From Icerya purchasi (taxonomy: Eukaryota; Arthropoda; Insecta; Hemiptera; Monophlebidae): a stretch of DNA of 64,000 bases. Below the pieces are notes generated by a model. That model did not search any database. It was not told where the DNA came from and was given only the letters and a program-made list of their open reading frames with translations. This document shows positions 20,283 through 32,399 of this stretch, one piece after another. The stretch covers positions 138,024,172-138,088,171 of the forward strand of contig CM077115.1 of NCBI GenBank assembly GCA_039619475.1. Reading direction: 5' to 3'. A program made the position numbers and the translations under genes. How positions within the stretch are numbered: the first letter of the stretch is position 1; every line of letters starts with the position of its first letter.

Positions 20283-21362
20283 GAAGTATTCGATGTCTTA
20301 TATAAAATTAAAAAATTTGTTCTTCGGAATATCTGTAAGCCTCTCGAAATGAATGTTTATATGAAAAATCGCATAATTCGATCTCCATGGTGATGTTGAA
20401 GAACTTAAAAAATTTTTTAAAATTTTGACATAAAAAAATAAATATAAATATAACCGGGTTAATCTGAGAGATTTAATAAATAGGAGGTAAGAAATTTAAA
20501 GAAAAACCGATGATTGGACGCTGGAAAGAAAGAAAAATCATAGTCAATGAACGAAGGAATATTGGGCGCAAATAAAAGCCAAAAGAAAGAACAACTGAAA
20601 TTACGTGGTTCATAGTTGGCCGAAACGAGAAGAAGAAAAGATATGTAAAAAATTAAAGAAAAATACGCCTTTCTTAAAGGAAATTGGCAATATGAAATAA
20701 TTCGTACTTTGGAGGATGAAATAAATTAAAATGAGAGAATATAAAAGCAGTTGAACGTGAGTAGTAGAATGTGGCAGCCAGTAAATCAAAATATAATTAA
20801 AAATAAATTAATCAAGCTATCAAACCAAACCTGCCTATATCAACAAGATAAAATAATATATTTCTATTAGACAAAATACTGAATTAGAAACGCCATATGA
20901 ACTAAAATTATCATACAACAGTATGAACGAAAAAAGCAGAATGTACTGATGGCGATCAAATAAAGTTTTACCAAAATTAATTTTATGTGACATTTAGTTT
21001 ATTTGGAGAAAAAAAGAAAGTTTTATAGAGAAAAAGTATATAATTTTATTAATAAACTCATATATTCTTTTTTTATATGGTTATAGTTGGACTTTCTCCC
21101 CTTTTTTTAGGAGTATTTACAACAAAAAAATTTTAATTACGTTTTTTATGACGAAATCAACAAGATATAACCATTTAATATAACGATATCAACTAATTTA
21201 ATTTTTTGTTTCTCGTATTCGCCCGGTTTCCTGGAACTCGTTACAAATAATACTCGATATTAAATTATATTTTCCCGACTATCGTCTCGGCAGATCATAT
21301 TCTGTTCTTTGTTACAAAATCATAGATTGTGTGATATGTAATCGGTAGTAAAAGGATATAAT
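20283..21362. other. Gene-free stretch with repeat T copy 2
   Basis: I see no gene here. Repeat T (copy 2) lies at about 20690-20850: it has GAGAATATAAAAGCAGTTGA and TCAAGCTATCAAACCAAACC as in copy 1. The rest is AT-rich, unassigned sequence. Confidence 0.4.
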
Positions 21363-21912
21363 TCATATTATATGAACACACGGGATATTCAGTAATAATA
21401 ACGCTTGATGGAGATCAGAAGTGTACGGAGTAAAATAAGGACATTCTAAGAACATGTGATCAGCATCAGTCACTTTATCTACGCCCCTTAGATGAGTACA
21501 GAACGAGGAATCAATCCATTGGATTTTATATAGAAAAGCAGGCAGCATATTTGTGTCCAGTAGTGTAACGTACAGATTACCACATAGAAATTTCTCGAAG
21601 AGATGTTCAAGTATGACGACCGGGAATATCATGGTTTGGCAGGTTTTGGATCTTTTTATAACGTTTGTTAGTATACGGGTTGTACCGCAAAGCCTCTCAA
21701 TATTCCTTATGCATTAACCTGATTATACTTAGTAAATCTTCGGATGGGATACGCCGTAGAATCCTACAATTACCAGCCGCGTTTCTAGCCCAGTTGTTGG
21801 CAACCTTATTCCCATACATACCCACATGGGCCGGAATCCATGCAAATTGCACTGATAGGTAGGAAGTTTTCAAAGAAAAGACAGATGATTTAATCGAAGC
21901 TAATATATAATT
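21363..21912 (-). pseudogene. LINE RNase H and C-terminal domain fragment
   Basis: On the - strand, SVQFAWIPAHVGMYGNKVANNWARNAAG (about 21875-21790, in one frame) is the His/Asp part of a LINE RNase HI domain. After a frame change, the frame 21632-21363 gives LPAFLYKIQWIDSSFC and DADHMFLECPYFTP, the usual C-terminal domain of R1/LOA/I-type LINEs. The RNase H N-terminal half is missing: the fragment begins directly beside an endonuclease fragment at about 21912. Confidence 0.68.
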
Positions 21913-22879
21913 TAATTTATAATTGAATGATAATTGGTGATCGGGTCCTACATCTACACCTGGGTAGGTCTTAACTTCAGATATTTATGTTTTCCAGTGC
22001 CGGTGAATTATAAGGTAATCTATCTGATTTTTTGTAACTCCGTCGGGTTCCTGCTATGTGTATATAGTCTCCTTTTGCACTGTTTAAACAATGTGTTCAT
22101 CACAATCATATCCTGTTCCGCACAAAATTCTAGTAAGTTTTCCCCTCTTCTATTGCGTCTGCCTAGTACAAAACAGCCTACAACTCCATAGAACCCATCG
22201 TTCACATTGTAGCATCCGACCTTTGTATTGAAATCTCCCGCTATCAACGTTACTTCATTCTTAGCAGTGGAGTTAACCAGCTTTTCAAAGCCACAGTAAA
22301 ATTTTTCAATTTCTTCATCGTTTGTAGCACTGGTAGGTGCGCATATATTTGTATGATATTTATCGGGGTTGGTTTAGCATTCATTCTTAAGATTACATTC
22401 CGATCACTTATCACTCTTGTTCCTATCACAGCATGTTCATATTGTTTTGACACAATTATGGGCACTCCGTTGCGCCTTACAGCTTCATTGCTGGCCATGA
22501 AAATGCTGTTGCAAATTGATATTTTGAAATGACTGTTTATGTTCCAGTGTGTCTCACTTATCCCCATAATATGTATATTTATTCTTTCCATTTCCTGTTC
22601 TAGGATGGCCAGTTTACCGCACTGTTGTAACCCGCGAACATTCCACGTTGCAATCTTTGTCGATTCTTTTACCTTCGCTTTAGTCTTTATGCAGGTAGCC
22701 TGGGTTACGCGAACGGTGATTCTTAGCACCCCTACCCCATTTATGAGGCGCCGGAACTCAGGACCGTTTGTATTTTTCGCACTCATCAGGTTTTCTTGCA
22801 AGAAGGAACATGGTGGTTTCGCCTTGCCTTCTATGTGATTAAAGAAAAAATTTGTTATCAGTATAGCCAAAAGCGCCAC
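21913..22879 (-). pseudogene. LINE AP-type endonuclease domain
   Basis: The frame 22879-22250 and its continuation 22247-22020 encode the apurinic-like endonuclease of the type often annotated in insects as craniofacial development protein 2-like (RTE-related). Landmarks are KIATWNVRGLQQCGKLAILE (about 22657-22598), MGISETHWN with the catalytic Glu, IIQIYAHLP, then MIAGDFNTKVGC (from 22247, with the Asp-Phe-Asn motif), FVLGRRNRRGENLLEFC and, near 21945, a degenerate end equivalent to KTYPGxDxGxDHQL. One frame break at about 22248 and later ones make it dead. RT sequence does not follow. Confidence 0.75.
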
Positions 22880-25144
22880 ACACTGAACTATATTGTTTGG
22901 TAATTAGTTCATACAAATAATTCGCCAGTTTATGAATATGTCTGGTAAGATATTGTTGTGAAACCACGAATGCTGGTGTGGTTATTTAAGAGCGATTTAT
23001 TATAATTAAAAACCAAATAAGAAAAATTAACGTAAAATCTGACTAGGTTGTATTATCTTTTAAATTATAATTCAATTCTTAATAGTGCATTCATGCGGTA
23101 AAGTAACGTAAATTTAAAGTAAATAATAATGAAAACAGAGAATCAATGTAAAATCAATAATTAAGGAATTCCGCACTTGTTGCCCGCAGATGAGACGGAA
23201 ATTTTGCACTGAACACTTTTGGAAATTAAAGTAACAGAAATCTATTATTATTATTATTATTATGATTATTATTAAAATGTTATCTGTAATTAAATAACTA
23301 CACTAGCGGGGTTCGGGGTTGAACAGCGGCAAGATCACATGCATCGACCGGGGTAAATCTGCCTGCTTTTAGTTTGTGTTGTCTATGTGCTGTCGGACGG
23401 TGTGATCGTTGTTTATTCGCCATGAGCAGAGCTTCACTGTTTGAGATATATCATCGTCGTTTTTATCGAACTCTTATATGTTTTTGAAAAGTGTTTTTTT
23501 TTTTGTTATTGAGTCGTTTTGACGTCTCTGGCGCCCGAAATTAAGACACCTGTATAGTACGGAGGAACAGGGTTGTTGAAATCAATATTCCAGTTAAGGA
23601 AGGGTTACAACAATATGTAATAAAAAAAAAACGTAATGTTTCTATTTTCAGCTGTTACATTTGTTACTTTTTTTTCACACCAACAAGGTTATCATCATTT
23701 AATTCCATATTTCGAATTTCTTTCAATTTTATTACGTTTATCTATTTTATTTTTCTTTTTCTTTTCGAATGTAAGTGCAACGTTGTTAAATATTTGATCT
23801 TTTTCACAATTAAATGTGATGTTTATTTGAAAATTGTTTATACAATGAGTTCGTTAATATTATAAATTTTAGAATATGGTCACACCGCAACACAATGCAA
23901 AGAAAAGAAACTGATGCCTTAAATTTGAAAATGTAGAACATACAGACGTATATGCAGATTCCAGTGTTTGTTTTATACCGAGGTTATCACAAAGTCATAG
24001 ATTCCTCTTGCCCAAGAAAGTGAATAAAAATTATGGTGTAGCATAATCTCAATTAAGTGGCGACGTTGGAGATTCCTTCAACATATAGACAGAAATTACT
24101 ATACTTAAGTAAATTAATTAGAAATAGGTTTTAAATATTAACAGAAGAGTATAAATTTTTATCTATCTATCTCCAAAAATTTCTTATTGATTTTTGGTTG
24201 AACAGATATCATCACCCTAAAATGTAATCCCAGGCTATGTATAAAGGAAGAACAAGATGTCATGATCTTAATGATTAAAATTCATTAATAATACAAGTTT
24301 TAAACGTACAGTATGTTGTTTTGTTTTGTTTTTGTTTCTAATAAAGTACGAATGAATACGAAATTACCATGAAAAATGTAATTATAAATCTTTTTCCTAA
24401 AGAAATAATCTGTAACTAAAAGTTTACAAAATCAGGACTGTCTATTCTTAAAGATAAAGAAAACAGTGCAGATGAATTCAGCAGTACTATGAGTAACAGT
24501 GTGATGATTTATCGAGGTACCGTCACTTGTGGTGGCTCACGGTTCTGGTTTCTACGACGTATGCCAATTGTAACAAGTCTAACTGTTGACATCTTGTCTT
24601 CAGACTAAAATTTAGTTCGGGCACCATGTATTGCCTCGTGATATGAATAATGTAGTTCTCTTTAAATTTACTTTTTTTTTTTTTTTTTTTAATTCACAAA
24701 ATTAGCGAGCAACTTCTGAAACATTTACCTCAATCGAAGTGTTTTCAACACGGCATTTAATAAAATGCCGGAATCATTAAACTTTAAGCAATTCGTGAAA
24801 GGGCTATTTACAACGTGTATTGACAGGGAATTTTACAAAAACACATATATCACAAAAAACCAAAACGAAAAGGAACGGTTTTATTTTCTTCTTCTTTTTA
24901 CTACTGATTAGAGATTTTGAAGGTTCGCGGCAGATTACATACATTAATTCAAACTATGACCGTTACTCTTCACCGGACGAATAATAAGAAATAAGGACAT
25001 GATTAGCGACGATAGAAACTAAACAATTAACCGATATTATCGGTTTTATTCTCTGCTAGCTGCGCTCCTTACACACTTATCTATCTGTAACAATCAGTCA
25101 GAAGATAGATAATTCTCATCTTGTACAGATAAAGATCCAAATAA
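22880..25144. other. Unassigned stretch without recognised genes
   Basis: The stretch contains a (TTA)n microsatellite at about 23245-23275, a comparatively GC-rich patch at about 23305-23400 and poly-T at 24669-24689. A TGGCGCCCGAA word at 23530-23540 recalls a tRNA-Lys primer-binding site, but no LTR pair was seen. No coding region can be supported. Confidence 0.4.
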
Positions 25145-26460
25145 ATGATTATAATAGAAACCAATATATTTTTCAAAAAGTTTCACAGTGAATGTAGAGA
25201 CGTATTAACAAAACTAATTCAGTTATTCCAACTGAATTATTTTCTGCTTCAATGGAGGAGAATTCGAACAAAGGAAAACCAACTAATATTCCAGAGTGCT
25301 GTATCTATTTTGTCAAATTTAAGTAAAGTGTATGAACAAACCATTTTATTAAAATTACAAAAATTTGAAACGGATAACAAAATCTTACACCCAAAAATCA
25401 ATTTGGATCGATCAAAAATAGATCAACAGAACAAGCCGTTTTTGAACTCATTCACATGCTACTGCAGTGGTATAAAGATAATGGTTTTATAGTAACTACC
25501 TTAGTTTTAGATATTACAAAAGTTTATGATAATGTTAATTTAAATAAATCAATAGAATTAATAGAGATATTGAAATTAGATAAAAATTTACTTCATACAT
25601 TAAATGAGAAAAGCGCATGTCTAAGGGCGTCGCCAGCTGATGAGCCCGGGGGGGGGGGAGATGATAGAAACACGATATGAGTTAAGGGGAAAAATAAAAT
25701 TTATAATTTGTAAAGGCTTAATATTTTATTAAACAAGAACAATATAATTTTCGTGGGTTTCTGGCAAATTGTTTTACTGCTTTATTATAAAAGTCTTACA
25801 AATTATCTGTGATTAAGGCGTCCAATGCTCATTATGGCTAGTTGATTAAAAAATTTCGATGCTCCAGAGGAGGGGGCAACAGCCCTCCCCTGTACCCCTT
25901 TGACGACATTCATGCGTATGTCAAAGTTAATAACGGTATAGTAATTTAAAAATTCACAAACGGATTATTACAAGGTTTTGTAATATTACCGTTTCTATGG
26001 AGTTTCCCTAATAATGTTGTTGATATTATTAGTTATGTTGATGATAGGCGGATAAATCCAAATTATGTTCAGAAAATAAAATAGCAAGAACGATAGCAAA
26101 AATCACAGATTACTCAAATATATGCTCTGTAGCAGACGTTCTAAATAAGAAAATTAAATTTATCTATATACAATTTAAATATTCAACAAGTACAACAGAT
26201 TAACGTCATTATCTTTATAATCACTTTATATATAGACCGAAAATATGTTACTCAAGTTTTCATTGGTTTTCAACAAATTATACAATAACAACAATAGACA
26301 ACATTATAAGAAAGCAATAATTTTGTTTAAATCTATCATTTTGTCTAATATTAAATATTGTGACATAGTTTATAGAGAAATATGAAATATTAACTATACA
26401 CAAATGCGTAAAGCATATAAAGCAATTAGTTACATGTCAGAAAATAATATTAGCTGGTAT
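25145..26460 (+). pseudogene. Jockey-like reverse transcriptase relic, split by a hAT-like MITE
   Basis: RT signatures run through changing frames. FQSAVSILSNLSKVYEQTIL (about 25288-25350) corresponds to the usual YRPISLLSxxSKxxE motif. TTLVLDITKVYDNVN (about 25494-25540) is RT motif A with its Asp. After the MITE (25621-25913) come a degenerate TNGLLQGFV stretch (about 25965) and IISYVDD (about 26022-26045), matching the YADD motif C. A distal YFNITI...DNIIRK-like piece lies near 26300. There is no endonuclease part, and the copy is dead. Confidence 0.65.
25621..25913. mobile_element. hAT-like MITE, copy 1
   Basis: The ends are CTAAGGGCGTCGCC and a degenerate TGACGACATTCAT. Flanking octamers GCGCATGT (25613-25620) and GCGTATGT (25914-25921) match at 7 of 8 bases. 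The body is homologous along its length to the copy at 42788-43062, including TTTCGTGGGTTTCTGGCAAATTG. No ORF. Confidence 0.75.
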
Positions 26461-27254
26461 ACAACCTTTAGAATTATAAATTAAAAGACATATGAACATT
26501 CACAACAAATCACTAAATCTATTTGGGAAAAAATAAAAGCATGAAAAGGTGAAATGTAGTTATACATAAAACGTTGGATAGATAGTGATGTACACATTAA
26601 GTCAACAAATTTCGACTGGTTCATCCCCCTTATATTTGTCATCGATAAATTTTTGTTTAAAAATAATTTTAAGTTACTTTCTGAGTTTTTAACTTCTTTA
26701 TCCAATATGACGATTTCTTTCTTTTTCTCTATCACCTTCTTTTTTCAAATATTAAACAAGCTTTGGGTCCCACAAGACATATTCCGTATATATAAGCACT
26801 CAACATGCTTATATCGTTTATTTCCATATTTAGTGTAGTTTACAAGCTTATCCTTATTTCCCATAAAGTGATATACAAAAAATAAAATAATTATTAAATA
26901 TAACAATACTGCTTATACTTTACATAACTCAAAAGATGAAAATGTTTACCATTCTAATTTATAAATATTCCATGTTCGTATATATTTAAAATTATATAAA
27001 TCTTAATGACAGCACTCTATCTGCATACCACGCAATTAACTGTATTTTAGTTTGTACTTTCGATGTTTATGTTTGTTTTTCCTTTTGTAAATTTTCTGTC
27101 ATTTCTTTCAGCCAGCGGCGGATCCACGGGGGGAGGGGAACATTTTCCCTCAAAAGAACCAAATCCTCGATGAAAAAATTTGTTATAACAGAGAAACTTA
27201 ATTTATACTATAAGAAATTTGTATAAATGTTATACTTAAGGATTTAATTATAAC
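26461..27254. other. Unassigned AT-rich stretch
   Basis: No supported gene. A G-rich patch at 27116-27140 (CAGCGGCGGATCCACGGGGGGAGGGG) looks like the end of a hAT-type MITE, but its partner end was not found. Confidence 0.35.
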
Positions 27255-28630
27255 TAATATTTAATATAGACACGCGGCAGCATGACAAACCAAGTTTAAG
27301 CCGAGTAAAAGGAACTGGCAACGACGCAGCAGCCGTGTGTATATTTACACGAACCATTCGGAGCCACTTTTAATCAATCCCTTAATAACTTAATATTTAA
27401 TTAAACATAAACACATGAAATTTCGCTTATTTATTAAAACCCCCCTTAGATTAACTAGAATCCCAAATTTCATAAATACAACTCAAACGGTTATTGAGAT
27501 ATTAACGTCTGAAAATGTCATTTTCATCACTAACTGGTCAATATGGATCAAAAAGCTAACCCACTTCCAGGTGACCTAGAAAGTTGAAATTTGAAGTCCA
27601 GCTGGTAGTTATGTGTATACAAAGAAAAAAATCAGAAAACAGTGAATTTTTACAATTTAAAATATTTCCCAAGCAATCGATTTTTTAAGCTTATTTTCAT
27701 TGGAGCCATTTTTAACCCCTTAATAACTTAATATTTAATTAAACATAAACACACGAAATTTGGCTTATTTATTAAAACCCCCCTTAGATTAACTAGAATC
27801 CCAAATTTCATAAATACAACTCAAACGGTTATTGAGATATTAACGTCTGAAAATCGTCATTTTTACCACTAACTGGTCAATATGGATCAAAAACCTAACC
27901 TACTTACAGGTGACTTAGAAAGTTGAAATTTGGCGTCCAGCCGGGTAATTGTGTGCATACAAAAAGGAAAAAATCTCGGAAAACAGTGACATTTTTCACA
28001 TTTTTTAAGTAATTTCGTTCGTTTATTACTTAATTTAGTTTATTGCTAGTTGTAAAGTTATGCAAATTTAAGAAAGGCCGCGAATTGACAAGTTTCGCTG
28101 CGTTACAAAAATATAACTGGCCCGCTGATCTTCTAACCGTCGACATGTTGTTGTTGTTGTTTAACTTGGTTCGTTTCTTCAGTATGTCGCTTCGAAAAAC
28201 CCTGTTTTGCCTCTCGTCATTTCGCATCTTTGTCACGATCTTTTCATCGCCGTTTATTTTATATTTGTCCCTTTTAACCGTATTTGAGTTTGAATGAATA
28301 ATAATAATAATTTCTTTACAAAAATTAATGATATCCTATCAAAAACATAAATGTAAAAATGGGAGCCAAGTGTTCAATATTAAGAATATGAGCGGTTATC
28401 GATTTCGCCGATAAAAGAATTGAGATCTAAATGGGTGCCAAGTTTTGTAGATGATCCTGAAATTTATTCATAAAAACATACAACATTCTAAAATAAATTT
28501 AAAACACAATGTCTTATTTTTTTCATAGACAACAATTTTTGCTATTTGAAAATATAACCTCTTAAATTTGGACAGTAGAATTATTTATACAAAGCAGATA
28601 TTTAGGATAAATTTCTCTAAGTCGGCTCAA
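27255..28630 (+). repeat. Dispersed repeat R, copy 2, uninterrupted, with internal tandem duplication
   Basis: This copy begins TAGACACGCGGCAGC (about 27267) and runs through all three R blocks without LINE insertions, so it provides the empty sites for copy 1. A block of about 342 bp is duplicated in tandem: units start at 27360 and 27702 (GGAGCCA...) and share TTAATATTTAATTAAACATA and TAACTGGTCAATATGGATCA. Nothing codes for a recognised protein. Confidence 0.7.
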
Positions 28631-28879
28631 CGCACCCACGTTCATAGAAACATATATATTATTAACACGAATTCTCATGGCATTTCTTCACACTTTTTCC
28701 CATCGAGACACATATGCCTAAAGCACTTATAGAACGTCATCTTCGCCTGACCTCAAAAGTACCGACTAGAACCCCTAAAACACAACAACTAACTAAACAT
28801 AGATGATTAAATTTACACAATACTTCAAAATATTACAGTAGACAAAAAATTATTTATAAATCGTACACTGGGTGCTTAG

Positions 28880-29340
28880 CTAGCTACTGTCAGACTCTCT
28901 CGTCCCTCCACTTACGCCGGTCTTAAGTCTACTACATTTCGAACACCCTAAAATCTTCCCACTGTCGATAGCTTTCAATGGATAAGCATTTTGCTCTACT
29001 TTGTCTATTTTATACGGATCTTTATAAAAAAGTTCTACTTTTTTCATTCATCTCTTAACACGGTTAGATAGAACATAATTCTTGATAAAACATTTGTCAC
29101 CCACACCATAAGTTTTTAGCTTACCTCCTCCTTTATGTTCTTTTAATCTTTTTAAGTTCGATAATCGTTTACCTTTTCTTGTACAAATTCCTTGTATCTT
29201 TCTGTATAACTTATTTCAGGCAACTCTATCACTGTTCCAATAACGTCATACCTTAGTTCCTATGGAATCCATTTAGTTATTATGTTAGGTACCAAGTTCA
29301 TACAATCCTTTATTAAGGTGTCCTATTCTCCAAGCTAAGA
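28880..29340 (-). pseudogene. Ty3/gypsy-like integrase C-terminal fragment
   Basis: The - strand reads, from about 29180 to 28930, KRLKEHKGGGKLKTYGVGDKCFIKNYVLSN, then KVELFYKDPYKIDKVEQNAYPLK. This follows the pattern VGDxVLIKNHxLSN...KKFxxxYxGPYxIxK of the integrase C-terminal (GPY/F) module of insect gypsy-like LTR elements. Catalytic core, LTRs and other Pol domains are not visible. The fragment is short and contains a stop. Confidence 0.55.
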
Positions 29341-29647
29341 TGTATTTGTTTCGGTTTTCTCCTGCACGTCTTTTATCTGCATATGTAACACTTCCGATTT
29401 CTCTTCTAAAACAGATTTTATTTCCGTAACCCTTTCCGCCGTGTTCTGGGTATGCCATTCTAAATCAGTATCGCACCGAAAGTTTAAAATTTTATTCTCA
29501 TTTGTGCGTGATTTATTTTACATCCTTCCTTAATTTAACGTGGTCCTCTATTTTGTTCTTCAATTCAACATATTATCGTTCTTCAATTCAACATGATTAT
29601 TTTATATTCTTCTCATTAAATTTTCAAACATCTATTCCAACTGAAGT

Positions 29648-29742
29648 TGTCCCATTGCGGCGAATGATGCTTATCTACTTAATATGATGCTCGTAAGATC
29701 TTGAATCATATTAAGTCAGACGCATTCGCCGCTAATGGGATC
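29648..29742. repeat. Imperfect palindrome, possible foldback element
   Basis: GTCCCATTGCGGCGAATGATG ... TTAATATGATGC on the left pairs with GAATCATATTAAGTC ... GCATTCGCCGCTAATGGGA on the right, with arms of about 40 bp and a short centre near AGATCTTG. It may be two fused TE ends. Confidence 0.5.
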
Positions 29743-29968
29743 CAATCCCTATCCACAGTTCTCACTAGACACGTTCTTCTCCGACTTTGAAGAATATTTT
29801 TCTTTTTTTCCCCATAATTATCTATATATTTATTTATTTATTTATCTATTTTTCATTATTCAAATTTTATTATAAACGCAGCTTTCCGAGTATTAAAACA
29901 CATATGTTTACGCATATCTCTATTCACATATCCACGAAGAAACATAATCGATTAGACCGCCATCACAC

Positions 29969-30022
<54 letters not shown>
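29969..30022. repeat. (TA)n microsatellite
   Basis: About 26 uninterrupted AT units between GCCATCACACG and ACACTATAATAA. Confidence 0.9.
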
Positions 30023-32399
30023 CACTATAATAATAATAATATTAATAAACAATAGATGGCGCTACGTATTAATTGGTAAACGTATCAATTTACAGTTGTG
30101 AGGTATGAGGTAATTTCAGAGACGTATACACTACAAATAACTATTTATCATGACAGTAGTCAACTCCTTAAAATTTTTAATCCCATTAAGACCATTTTGA
30201 ATCTCTCTTGGGGTGGGGACCCAGTAACTATAGCCTTGCTCTATAAGTGCCTAATAAGGTCCAAGTTGGACTATGGTTCTCGATGACTTATCCGTTACCG
30301 ACATACTTAGACGAATAGTATTATCAGCCGACTGAGCAGTGGCGCAGCGAAGTGGGGGCGGCAGGGGCAGACCGCCCCGGGTGGCACTTTTACGGGGCGA
30401 CAACATTTCACAATACATAGTAATAATATCTTGTAAAAATTTGAACCATTTCATTTCATATTTTTGTCGTACCTACAATTCGGACCGATTAAAATGAGCC
30501 AGGGAACTTTTTATTATTTATTCTGTGGCGGAACCGGGGAATCCTCTTTTTTTTAAAATAAATGTAACCATCTTACTCGTTGTAGTGACTGGCAACACCG
30601 TCCGTACTGATTTGCAGTGATTCCCCCTGTTTTACTTTGTGCTCGGATTGTTTACGACTAATATTCAGCGAGAATGACTTCTTTCATATAAAGAATAGTG
30701 TTCAGTATTGTATAATAACACCTGAAAATTAGGTTACAGTACGGGTAAGTCCCTTCAAGGACGTCTGTGAGTGATGCTTTAACAAATCAAAGAAAGTTTT
30801 ATTTATTGCTCGATCATCAGACGTCCAATTTACATCGACTTAATCGTATATATGTATACGCTTTCCAACCTATGATTTCAGTGTTCATATAAGTACATGT
30901 TGTGATCGAGCGCGTATCAAACATGGGATGAGTGTGGTATCCCCCCAACCCATCCAAAAAAAAACCAAACAAAACAAAAACGTTTCCGTCGACATTTTTG
31001 GAAAATTTTAATTTGAAGTCGGAAAAACAAATTTGCCGGTCATATATGATAACAAATGTGAAAATCTTTTTTATTATATTGACGAATAATAAAAATAAAA
31101 TTATGAATTAGCAATTTGAAATGAAAGTGAATTTTGGTTTATGCTGAAAACTTTGAGAAATTTAAGTTGATTCAGTTCAACGGCAAGCTGAAATTTAGGC
31201 GAATAAAAATTTGTTTTGTAAAACCAATAATTCGAAATATAGTTTGAAGAAAAAAGACCAATTCATTTATCTGTGTCGGCTATATAGAACAGTATAGAAT
31301 AGTCACTAGAAAGGTGCTTGGCAGCTCTTTTTTTTTGACGCTAAAATTAACAGAAAAAAATTATCATCTTCATTTGAAGTGTCTGTCTTCAATGTTTCGT
31401 TTCTGTTTTACGATAAATTAAAACGCTGTTAATGCAAATCTGTGAAATATCCATATGCAATATGTGTAAAAATCGTGATTCGTGACTTTTTTAAAGAAAC
31501 CAGAACAAATAATACGAGTAGCTATTCTTTTGTCGGTCATTTAGCGCATTAAACGGCTAATATCACATCAGTCGGTTAAATGTTTACCGTCGTGTTTTTT
31601 AGTTTTTCTTTCCTTTTGTTGCTTTTTTTTTTGTTCTTGTTCCGCGTTTATTTCGAATAGTTTTTTTTACTTTAGAGTTAATTATTTTAAAATAGTTTTT
31701 AATACAATCAACGTGAATTACCGATTATCCGTATTTGGTACGTTTCTTTTTTATATATTATCACTATTGTCTTTACTCGATTTATATTCATTTAAAATCA
31801 CTCTAGTGCTTACTTCAACCCAAGACGGTTTATGGCGTCTCTAATAATATTTGTTTCATTAATTCAATTATACTTTGCTTACATTTATAACTTTTCTAAA
31901 TTTAATTAAAATTTCAATATTTAAATATTTCCGATATACTCCGTTTTATGAAATATAAAAAAAGTAATCGATTTTTAGATTTTTAAGTTCACCTAGAAGC
32001 CTTATGTCACCTGTAATACCCCAGCGTGCGTAGTATGCTACATATATCGCATAACTGGTTGCCGCGATCCTCTATTTATCTATTTTATATTCCTATATAC
32101 ATTAACGTCCACGAAATATAATTTTTAAAAAAATGAACAGATGTTTTCAAAATAAATTTGCTAACTTATTAAGGGTAAAATTTTTAAAAATTTTTATTAA
32201 CTTTATCGGAATATTGCTGTTAAAATTTCAATTAGTATTTAAATAAGAAAATATAGAAAGAAAAAAAGCAATCACGGGTGGTTGTAGCTGGGGTTACCAT
32301 CTTCAGTAAGTAGACACTTGACTGTCATAAGGTGCTAGTTCTATCGACAGAGAAACGAAACACCCATCGGTGAGCTGTGCGCGCCCACACTGTACAGGG

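Noticed and set aside
23530..23545. TGGCGCCCGAA resembling a tRNA-Lys primer-binding site of an LTR retrotransposon
   Set aside because: Only 11 bases match, no CA-ending LTR precedes it, no second LTR or Gag/Pol sequence is nearby.
29787..30101. 104-codon ORF with tyrosine/isoleucine repeat
   Set aside because: It is translation of the (TA)n microsatellite and AT-rich flanks.
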